NCBI GenBank assembly: GCA_963746175.1
Contig: CAVVAH010000002.1
Coordinates: 1 to 17,662, forward strand
DNA: 17,662 bases
Origin: CAVVAH01 sp963746175
GTDB taxonomy: Bacteria > Actinomycetota > Actinomycetes > JACCUZ01
Direction: 5' to 3'
Below the pieces are notes generated by a model that was not told the origin of the DNA, searched no databases, and was given only the letters and a program-made list of their open reading frames with translations. Below, piece after piece: positions 1-6,631 of the stretch. Both the position numbers and the translations under genes were made by a program. Each line of letters starts with the position of its first letter. Position 1 is the stretch's first letter.

Positions 1-20
1 GGAAGGGGCTCACGGGGGCC

Positions 21-2003
21 TCAGCCGGCCCGACGGTAGACGTAGCGCTCGGCGCCTCCGAAGGTGAAGCCGTGCTGCTGCGTGAGGCACCGACTCGCCA
101 GTCGCGTCCGGCTGACGACGTACTCCAGCGCCAGCCGTTCCGCGGCCGACCCGCACGGGTCGAGGGTGACCACGATGAAGTCGGTAGACCGGAGCTCGAT
201 CGTGGGCGGCGAACCCGGCGCGCCCCAGGCGAAGTTGATATAGGTGGCGCCGCGGTTCCAGGTCTGCTCCTCCGAGTCGTCCGGGTCGAGGATCTCCCAC
301 GCCGCGCGGTCGGGGCCGGCCCACTGCTGACCCGACACGGCCGGCACGGCGTTGGCCATGAGCAGGGCATCCGTGAAGATGTCGTCGGTCGCCCAGCGCT
401 GCGGTCCGCGCTCGGTCGCAGCGTCGGCGACCAGCGCGTCGACCCGGTGAGCCGCCTGTCCGTTGCGCAGGTCCGCGAAGCCGATCTGCCATGGCGAGAC
501 GGTCGCGGTCACGCCGGCGGCCAGCAGGGCGAGCGGCACCAACGACCACCACTTGCGCGAGAGGAGCACGACGCCCACCAAGGCGAGCGCGGCGACGAGG
601 GAGACCCCCATGACGTATACGGCGCGGTACGACGGCAAGTGAGCGCTGCGGAAGGTGCTGCCCCCGACAGCGGTCAGGAAGAACGTCATGACACCGACGA
701 GAGCGGCGGTCCCGATCCGTTGCTTCGACCCGGTCGTACGCCATGCCGCGAAGAAGAGCCCGAAGGTCAGGGTCGCCGCGAGCCCGATCACCTGGGCCAG
801 TCGACCGGCAGACACGAGGCTCATGGGAAAGAGGTCGGAGGCAGGCATGGGCCATGCCATCAGGCACCACGAGGAGAGGGCCGCGAGGGTGATGCCGGAT
901 GCCAGCACCGGCGCCGAGATCCGGCTGTCCAGCCGCCGCCACCTCACGGCGGGCACGAGGAGCAGCGCGACGACGCCCAGGACCGTGTAGCCGGTCGCGG
1001 CCTCGGACAGGTTCGTGTTCACCAAGGACGGTGTCGTCTGCGAGACCCACAGGTGCGGCCCGGCGAGCAGAACGGACAGGTCCACCAGCTCGCCGGTGAA
1101 CCGCCGCTCGCCGGGGTAGGCCGTGCTCGACAGCACCGCGAGGGTCTTCGCATGCTCGTGGAAGTAGCCGGCCAGGGCGACTCCGGCGACCACCACCGAC
1201 CCGGCGATCAGTCCGACCCGTGGCCACAGCCGGGCCCGGCCGTGCACGAGCGCGACCGTCGTCGGGATGAGGATCGACGCCCCGAGGGGGATCGACCACG
1301 GCTGGTAGGTCAGGGCCAGCCGACCCAAACCGACGCCCGCCACCACGGCGAGGAGCCAGCCTCGCCAGGACGGCCTCCCACGCAGTCGCGCCTCGTCGAT
1401 GGCGTAGCCCGCGGAGACCGCGACGGTGAGTGCCCAGGCGAGGATGGCCACCGGGGACCACGACCACCACACGCAGGCAGGGGAGACAAGGAGTACGACG
1501 GTGAGCGGCAGCGAGACCTCGGGGCCGGCCCCGAACCGTCGGAACCAGCGCGGTGCCATGAGGGCCACCAGGAGCAGTGGCAGCCACCAGCCGGCAGCGA
1601 GCGCCTGGCTGGGCAGCCACTTGCCCACGGAGACCACGAGACGGGTGTCCGGGTACAGGAGTGTCGTGAAGGGGCCACCGAGGGGTGTCGCCACCAGCGC
1701 GGAGTCGCGGTAGGTGAGCGGCGTGCTGAACGACGGCCCTCCCGCCTTCATGATGCCGCTGATCCACGGTGTCGACCGGACGAACTCGTCGGACCGGATC
1801 GAGTCCGGGCTCCCGACGATCAGGCCGGGCGGAGCCGAAGGATCGTCGAGCAACGGTGGCGATCCGACCGACGAGGTCGTGATCCCGGCCAGCACGAGGA
1901 CGACGTACCCCACGACGACCACCCGCTCCCAGATGCCCAGCGCGTCACCGGTGCCGCGGACCCAGCGGGACCAGCCGGTACCGTGAGATCGCGCGTCGGT
2001 CAT
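21..2003 (-). CDS. Polytopic membrane protein, probable GT-C-type glycosyltransferase-like
   Basis: A 660-residue integral membrane protein. About 12 hydrophobic segments are visible (roughly residues 27-42, 138-150, 164-180, 184-200, 214-231, 262-280, 339-353, 363-384, 402-420, 430-446, 460-481 and 486-503), followed by a soluble C-terminal domain (504-660). A long first loop (45-135) carries SIRSDEFVRSTPW, resembling the IRSDEW..TP signature of a family of large bacterial polytopic proteins found in polysaccharide loci. A large acidic first loop and a C-terminal extracytoplasmic domain fit GT-C enzymes that use polyprenyl-phosphate sugars, but donor and acceptor are unknown. The start is the ATG at 2003 because AGGAAG lies 7 nt upstream and the reading frame beyond it lacks membrane-protein character. 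It is transcribed divergently from the GT2 gene at 2112. The membrane location is clear; enzymatic activity is inference. Confidence 0.8.
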   Translation of the reverse strand: MTDARSHGTGWSRWVRGTGDALGIWERVVVVGYVVLVLAGITTSSVGSPPLLDDPSAPPGLIVGSPDSIRSDEFVRSTPWISGIMKAGGPSFSTPLTYRDSALVATPLGGPFTTLLYPDTRLVVSVGKWLPSQALAAGWWLPLLLVALMAPRWFRRFGAGPEVSLPLTVVLLVSPACVWWSWSPVAILAWALTVAVSAGYAIDEARLRGRPSWRGWLLAVVAGVGLGRLALTYQPWSIPLGASILIPTTVALVHGRARLWPRVGLIAGSVVVAGVALAGYFHEHAKTLAVLSSTAYPGERRFTGELVDLSVLLAGPHLWVSQTTPSLVNTNLSEAATGYTVLGVVALLLVPAVRWRRLDSRISAPVLASGITLAALSSWCLMAWPMPASDLFPMSLVSAGRLAQVIGLAATLTFGLFFAAWRTTGSKQRIGTAALVGVMTFFLTAVGGSTFRSAHLPSYRAVYVMGVSLVAALALVGVVLLSRKWWSLVPLALLAAGVTATVSPWQIGFADLRNGQAAHRVDALVADAATERGPQRWATDDIFTDALLMANAVPAVSGQQWAGPDRAAWEILDPDDSEEQTWNRGATYINFAWGAPGSPPTIELRSTDFIVVTLDPCGSAAERLALEYVVSRTRLASRCLTQQHGFTFGGAERYVYRRAG

Positions 2004-2065
2004 GCGGTGACTTCCTGATGCAGGGCCGGTACGTGAGGGGTTCGTGCCGGTTGGCGGACCGGGCG

Positions 2066-2071
2066 ATCGTA
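2066..2071 (-). promoter_or_regulatory. Candidate -10 element for the leftward membrane-protein gene
   Basis: On the minus strand this reads TACGAT, a full match to the actinobacterial TANNNT -10 consensus, 62 nt upstream of the ATG at 2003 in the 108-bp divergent intergenic region 2004-2111. No good -35 hexamer sits 17-18 bp upstream, so this is a tentative promoter. I could not pick a convincing promoter for the rightward gene at 2112 in the same gap. Confidence 0.25.
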
Positions 2072-2094
2072 ACGACCACCGGGGCTCGTCCCGT

Positions 2095-2102
2095 GAGGAG
2101 GG
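2095..2102 (+). promoter_or_regulatory. Ribosome binding site deciding the GTG start at 2112
   Basis: GAGGAGGG is a strong Shine-Dalgarno sequence 9 nt before GTG 2112. It supports that GTG as the start of the GT2 gene. Confidence 0.7.
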
Positions 2103-2111
2103 AGCCGTCCG

Positions 2112-3068
2112 GTGCCACCAGCCTTGACGGTCGTCGTCGTGACCTGGGACGCGATCGACCTGCTGCCGGGCTGCCTCGAGTCCCTGCGGGCGCAGGAGTG
2201 GCGAGGGCAGCGTCCGCTCCTCGTCGTCGTCGACAACGCCTCCACGGACGGCACCCGCGACTGGCTCGCTGCGCACGCTCCCGACGTCCAGGTGGTGACC
2301 GCACCCCGCAACCTCGGATTCGCGGGCGGCGCCAACCTGGGTATCGGTGCCAGCGGCACGCCGTACGTCGCGGTTCTCAACGACGACGCCACGGTGGACC
2401 CCGGCTGGTTGGCTGCCCTCGCAGACGACCTGGACTCCGCTGGTCATGAGCGGGTGGCCGCCGTGACCCCGCGCGTGCTGCTCGCCGGTCGTGCGCTGGT
2501 GAACTCGACCGGGAACGAGATAACTCGCCGCGGGCGCGGCCGGGACCGCGACTGGCGGTCCCCTGCGGCAGATGTGCGGCCGGCCGGTGAGGTGTTCGGG
2601 TTCTGCGGCAACGGCGCGCTGCTGCGCCGGGCGGCGCTGGACGAGGTAGGCCTGTTCGACGCCGGACTGTTCCTCTACTACGAGGACACCGACCTGTCAT
2701 GGCGGCTGCGGGCCGCCGGATGGACCGTGAGGCACCAGCCGGGCGCCGTGGTCGAGCACCGGCACGCGGCCTCCAGCGGCGAGGGCAGCCCACGGTTCAC
2801 GCTGTGGAACGAGCGCAACAGCCTCGTGGTCTTCACTCGGCACGCCCCGGCGCGCCTCGTGCTCGCTGCCCATCTCCGCCGCATGGTCGGCCTCGTGCTG
2901 CACACCGTGCGTGCGCCGTCGTCCGCGGTCACCCGAGCACGCTGGCGGGCCATGGGCGAGCACCTGCGCCGACTGCCGCGCACCCTCGCGGACCGGCGAC
3001 GCATCTGGGCGCACGCGGCGGCGCCACGGACCGAGGTCGCCAGGTTCTTGGAGCGATCAGCGCCCTGA
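2112..3068 (+). CDS. Glycosyltransferase family 2, WbbL/rhamnosyltransferase-like
   Basis: A 318-residue GT-A enzyme expected to move a sugar from a nucleotide-sugar donor to a lipid-linked or glycan acceptor at the inner membrane face. Visible motifs: the N-terminal VVVVTW strand (7-12), VVDNASTDGT (39-48), the NLGFAGGAN loop (67-75), the metal-binding NDDA (90-93, DxD equivalent), FCGNGALLRR (164-173) and the acceptor/catalytic YYEDTDLSWR (189-198), then WNERN (232-236), typical of WbbL-like enzymes. Length is normal for the family. There is no clear membrane span; the basic C-terminal 70 residues may associate with the membrane. The sugar specificity cannot be read. Its 3' end overlaps the convergent GT4 gene by 12 bp. 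It stands alone on this strand between leftward genes, so it probably has its own promoter. Confidence 0.92.
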   Translation: MPPALTVVVVTWDAIDLLPGCLESLRAQEWRGQRPLLVVVDNASTDGTRDWLAAHAPDVQVVTAPRNLGFAGGANLGIGASGTPYVAVLNDDATVDPGWLAALADDLDSAGHERVAAVTPRVLLAGRALVNSTGNEITRRGRGRDRDWRSPAADVRPAGEVFGFCGNGALLRRAALDEVGLFDAGLFLYYEDTDLSWRLRAAGWTVRHQPGAVVEHRHAASSGEGSPRFTLWNERNSLVVFTRHAPARLVLAAHLRRMVGLVLHTVRAPSSAVTRARWRAMGEHLRRLPRTLADRRRIWAHAAAPRTEVARFLERSAP

Positions 3069-4457
3069 GCGCTCGGCGCGCACCCGGCGGAGCCGTCGGG
3101 CCACCCGCTGCAGCACGTGCCCAGGGCCCCCCTCGGCGAGCTGGCTGCGGAGCTTGCCCAGGTCGTCGCGCAGGGTGGCCCGGCTCAGCAGCGCGGATCG
3201 CGGCGCAGGGAAGCGGTCGGCGACGTTCTCGCCGCGGTCCGGCGCCCGCTGCGGGGCGGCGCAGAAGGCAGCCAGCGGCCGAAGGGCCGACGGCCACACC
3301 AGGTCGGGGGCCACCCGGGTGATCGCGGCCCGGGCGGCGTCCCGGGCCGGCTCGTCGTAGAGCATCTGCTCGAGGGCCAGCTCCAGGGCCTCGACGTCCT
3401 CGACGGGGACGGTGCGGCCGAGGCCCTCGCGCTCGACCAGCGCTGCCAGGCTGTCGCCGCGGGTGGCCACCACCGGCAGCCCGGCCCAGAGGTAGTCGAG
3501 GACGCGGGTGCGGAAGGAGAAGGCGGTCTCGACGTGGTCGTGGTGCGTGGTGACGCCGAGGTCGGACTCGAGCAGGTAGTCCTGCCGGCGGTCGTACGGC
3601 ACCCACTCCTCGTTGAAGTGCACCACGGTGCCGGTCAGGCCCAGCTCGTCGGACAGTGCACGGGTCTCGACTGCGGCTCGCATCTCGGCGACCTCGGGGT
3701 TGGGGTGCCGCATGCCCAGGAAGAACAGCCGGACGTCGGGGTGCTGCTGCGCGAGCCGGTGCACGGCGTGCACCAGTGTCAGCGGGTCGAACCAGTTGTA
3801 GACGCCGCCGCCCCACAGCACGACCTTGTCGTGCGGCCCGATGCCGGGGACCACTCCCTTGAGGACATTAGTGCCGCTCGCGACCGGCGGCTCGGTCGGG
3901 AAGCCGAACGGCGCCACCGTGATGAGCGACTGCAGCGAGCGGTCGGCGTCGTAGGTGAGCGGGTTGACCCGGCCCAGTGAGGCAAGGTGCCCTATCCAGA
4001 AGTCGCGCTGCTTGTCCGAGGCGCAGAGCACCAGGTCGGCCCGCTGCAGCTGGGCGTTGAGGGCCCGCCGGTTGTGCTCGACCGCTCGGGCGCGCACCCC
4101 CTCGTCGCCGTCGCGCAGCTGCTCCAGCACTTCGAGGTGGTAGGGGTCGTACACGTCCGCGACGAGCACGACGTCGCTGTCCCGCACCCACGGGTGGTAC
4201 TCGAGCAACGAACCCTGGAAGACCACGACGTCGCACCACTCGACGTGGCGGCGCAGCTGCGCATCCGTCGCGCTGGTCGTCCGGAAGTCGGCGTGCGAAC
4301 GCTGGCAGACCGGGCTCAGCGTGGCGAGCACGACCTCGGCCTGACCGGCCAGCACCCGAGCCATCTCCCAGGAACGGATCGCGGGGCCGGCCATGGCCTC
4401 CTTGAGGGGCTCCCCCGTGACGATCAGGACTCGCACGAGGGGACCGCTGGTGGTCAC
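3057..4457 (-). CDS. Glycosyltransferase family 4 (GT-B fold)
   Basis: A 466-residue GT-B enzyme. The N-terminal Rossmann domain (about 8-190) starts VRVLIVTGEP and contains the acceptor-side loop AMAGPAIRSWEMARVL (21-36). The C-terminal donor-binding domain (about 205-400) has VVLWGGGVYNWFDP (212-225) and the HVETAFSFRTRVLDYLWAGLPVV block (308-330), where E310 lies in the position of the family's acidic EX7E region. A basic tail (about 420-466) follows. Start: GTG at 4457 overlaps the stop of the upstream gene as GTGA, with GGAGG directly before it, which implies translational coupling. An internal GTG at 4436 is the alternative start. Its N-terminal half resembles the C-terminal half of the upstream gene product, so the two probably act in one complex or sequential step. 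Donor unknown. Confidence 0.9.
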   Translation of the reverse strand: MTTSGPLVRVLIVTGEPLKEAMAGPAIRSWEMARVLAGQAEVVLATLSPVCQRSHADFRTTSATDAQLRRHVEWCDVVVFQGSLLEYHPWVRDSDVVLVADVYDPYHLEVLEQLRDGDEGVRARAVEHNRRALNAQLQRADLVLCASDKQRDFWIGHLASLGRVNPLTYDADRSLQSLITVAPFGFPTEPPVASGTNVLKGVVPGIGPHDKVVLWGGGVYNWFDPLTLVHAVHRLAQQHPDVRLFFLGMRHPNPEVAEMRAAVETRALSDELGLTGTVVHFNEEWVPYDRRQDYLLESDLGVTTHHDHVETAFSFRTRVLDYLWAGLPVVATRGDSLAALVEREGLGRTVPVEDVEALELALEQMLYDEPARDAARAAITRVAPDLVWPSALRPLAAFCAAPQRAPDRGENVADRFPAPRSALLSRATLRDDLGKLRSQLAEGGPGHVLQRVARRLRRVRAERSGR

Positions 4458-6499
4458 CTCCGACGCCTCGTGAGCTTCTCGCTCAGCCGATCCCGAAGGT
4501 AGCCCGCCGTGCCGCGTGGGCCGAGCAGTCCGGCCTTGCGGACGCGGTGTACCGCCCGGACCAGGTGGGGGTGCTCCCTCAGGATCCGCTCGGTCGTCTC
4601 GATGCTCCGCTGCATCGCCGCCCGATCCGCCGCGACCGTGGCTCGGGGACCGCTGACGACCTGCCCCTGGCGATGCGCGGCGTCCTCGTAGAGTGCGCGC
4701 AGCTCCTCGGTGGACCCCCCGGCTGTCGGCAGGTGGGCTCGCGACCGTTCCCAGCGCCACGGCTCCAGGAGCACCCGGCGCAGCGGGGCCGCAGCGACAG
4801 TCCCGCTGCCGTGCGTGAACGGAAGGTCGGACTGCCCGAACGCCACCACGTCGATCAGGTCGCGCGACGTCGGAGCGGCGGCGGACCGGGCGTGGGGGAC
4901 GCGGTGCCGGGCCGACAGCCGACCCAGCCAGTGGTCGCGTTCCTGCTCGGTGGAGCAGATGAAGTAGTCGCACTCGTCGAGCACCTGGTCCAGGACACCG
5001 GAGTCTCCCCGGCGGACCAGGTCCGCGTCCGGTCCTGCCGCCCGCGGCTCGAGGTTCTCGGGCGACCCTGGGTCGGAGAGGTCCGCGACCAGCACGGCCG
5101 AGGTACCGATCAGGTGGGGAAGCTCCGTGGGGGCGTGGCCGTGGAACACGACCACGTCCGCGGCTCCGGCGAGGCGGCGAAGGTCCTCGCCGTCGTCGAA
5201 CACGGCCACGGTCACGCCCTCGACCTCGGACTGCGGGTGTTTCGGCACCGCCAGCGTGACTGCCGTGTCGCCGGTGAGGCGGCGAGCGATCTCCACGGCG
5301 CGGACCGCTTGTGCACCCCTGGGTTCGTCGATGTCCTCGGTGCACACGACAAGCAGGTGCGCGGCCTGCTGCTCCGCGAACATGACGTCCAGGCCGAAGG
5401 CACGGGACACCGACTCGCTGGCACGGACATACGCGCTGTCGTCCATCACTGGCCACATCGGACGCTTGAACCGCCAGAGGATGTCGCCGTCCGAGCGCTT
5501 CCTGCCCTGCTGGATCTCGGCACGCGTGAGCATGAGCGCGTCCAGGTCGTCGACGATGTCGCCGATCGCGTGCAGGTGGGCCAGTGCCAGTCGCGGCACC
5601 CGCTCGTGGGTACGCCCGTCGCCGGCGATGTCGTAGGGCGCACGTGTCAGATCGCCGCGCAGCAGCGCGCGTTTGACCAGCAGGAGCAGGGCCGGGGCAA
5701 GGACTCGTTGGAGGTTCTCGTCGGAGTAGTTCTTGATGACCATCCGCAGCGCGTTGCGCTCGTACAGCACGTAGCGCTGGTGCAGCGGGAACCGCCCGGA
5801 CGTGCCATGCATCCGGTGGTAGGCCACGGCCCGGGGTGCGAGCACGACGCGGAACCCCGCCACCCAGAGGCGCCAGCCGAAGTCGACATCCTCGAAGTAC
5901 GCGAAGAACGCGGGATCCAGGCCGCCGAGGTCGAGGAAGGTCTGCCGGTGCACGAGCATCGCGCCGCCGCAGGCGAACAGCAGCTCGGCGCCGTCCTCCG
6001 CTCCGACGTCGCCGACCGGACGGCCGTATGCCAGCTGCTGACCCATCCCGTAGTAGTTGACTGCTCCACCGACGAAGTCGATGGTCTCGCCGTCCCAGGA
6101 CAGGATTCGCGCGCCCACGCACACGGCGTCGCTCGCCGGGTCGAACTGGCGAACGAGCTCGCGCAGGAACGACGGGTGGGCCCGGGCGTCGTTGTTGAGC
6201 AGGACCACACACTCCGAGTCGAGCTCGCGTGCGCCGGTGTTCACTGCCGGCGCGAACCCGGTGTTCGTCTGCTGGGGCAGGACCCGCACCCACGGGTAGC
6301 GGTGGGCGAGGAGCTCACGTGACCCATCGGTCGACGCGTTGTCGACGAGCACGACGTCGAGGAGGTGAGCGGGGTAGTCCTGGACAGCCAGGGAGTCGAG
6401 GCAGTCCGGCAGGTGGTCGGCACCGTTGAGGTTGACCAGCACGACCCCGACCGTCGGCAGCTCGGGCTGGTCGGGCTCCGAGTCGAGGTCAGGCGTCAT
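4454..6499 (-). CDS. GT2 glycosyltransferase fused to a half GT-B domain
   Basis: A 681-residue, two-part protein. Residues 16-330 form a complete GT2 module: VGVVLVNLNG (17-26), VLVDNASTDGS (50-60), TGFAPAVNTGA (80-90), LLNNDA (100-105, metal-binding), ACGGAM (176-181), FAYFEDVDFGWRLW (199-212) and YERNALR (246-252). Residues 381-560 look like the N-terminal Rossmann half of a GT4 enzyme: LLVVCTEDID, RGAQAVRAVEIARRL, VVVFHGHAPTELP, ADLSDPGSPENLEP and DYFICSTEQERDHWLGRL. These match the neighbouring gene product segment by segment, but the glycine-rich and EX7E donor half is absent; a helical, basic tail (about 595-681) replaces it. Start ATG 6499 has AGGAGG just upstream. The stop overlaps the GTG of the next gene. 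The GT2 role is firm; the half domain is probably for partner binding or acceptor positioning (inference). Confidence 0.88.
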   Translation of the reverse strand: MTPDLDSEPDQPELPTVGVVLVNLNGADHLPDCLDSLAVQDYPAHLLDVVLVDNASTDGSRELLAHRYPWVRVLPQQTNTGFAPAVNTGARELDSECVVLLNNDARAHPSFLRELVRQFDPASDAVCVGARILSWDGETIDFVGGAVNYYGMGQQLAYGRPVGDVGAEDGAELLFACGGAMLVHRQTFLDLGGLDPAFFAYFEDVDFGWRLWVAGFRVVLAPRAVAYHRMHGTSGRFPLHQRYVLYERNALRMVIKNYSDENLQRVLAPALLLLVKRALLRGDLTRAPYDIAGDGRTHERVPRLALAHLHAIGDIVDDLDALMLTRAEIQQGRKRSDGDILWRFKRPMWPVMDDSAYVRASESVSRAFGLDVMFAEQQAAHLLVVCTEDIDEPRGAQAVRAVEIARRLTGDTAVTLAVPKHPQSEVEGVTVAVFDDGEDLRRLAGAADVVVFHGHAPTELPHLIGTSAVLVADLSDPGSPENLEPRAAGPDADLVRRGDSGVLDQVLDECDYFICSTEQERDHWLGRLSARHRVPHARSAAAPTSRDLIDVVAFGQSDLPFTHGSGTVAAAPLRRVLLEPWRWERSRAHLPTAGGSTEELRALYEDAAHRQGQVVSGPRATVAADRAAMQRSIETTERILREHPHLVRAVHRVRKAGLLGPRGTAGYLRDRLSEKLTRRRR

Positions 6500-6579
6500 G
6501 GCCCTCCTCTGTCGTGGTGCTCAGACCGAGGTCGGGGCCCGAGCGGCTGTCCCGGGTGCGACCCGCGGAAGCTCCGGAC

Positions 6580-6585
6580 ACGATA
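6580..6585 (-). promoter_or_regulatory. Candidate -10 element for the coupled GT pair
   Basis: In the 132-bp gap 6500-6631 the minus strand reads TATCGT (TANNNT), which would give a leader of roughly 70 nt before ATG 6499. The -35 match is poor (GGGACG at a long spacing). This is the only sizeable gap between two same-strand genes here, so a separate promoter for the downstream pair is reasonable but unproven. Confidence 0.25.
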
Positions 6586-6631
6586 ACCAGCGCCGCACCG
6601 GCGTCGTCCCCGTGGCAGCAGAGGTGCGCGG

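Noticed and set aside
72..2018. Long rightward open frame across the first membrane-protein gene
   Set aside because: High-GC antisense shadow: rich in Arg, Gly, Asp and Gln with no domain, while the opposite strand encodes a coherent membrane protein.
2004..2447. 148-codon upstream extension of the first membrane-protein gene
   Set aside because: It overlaps the GT2 gene on the other strand, is compositionally a shadow frame, and a ribosome binding site supports ATG 2003.
4458..6293. Long upstream in-frame extension of the GT4 gene
   Set aside because: It lies in another frame of the GT2-half-GT-B gene, shows no recognisable domain, and the GTGA overlap marks the start at 4457.
4547..6322. 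Long rightward open frame opposite the GT2 fusion gene
   Set aside because: An antisense shadow of a gene with clear GT2 motifs; no motif or ribosome binding site of its own.
6590..6604. GC-rich hairpin (6-bp stem, 3-nt loop) after the 6632-8659 gene
   Set aside because: No T-run follows in the direction of transcription and such short stems are common in this GC-rich DNA; not convincing as a terminator.
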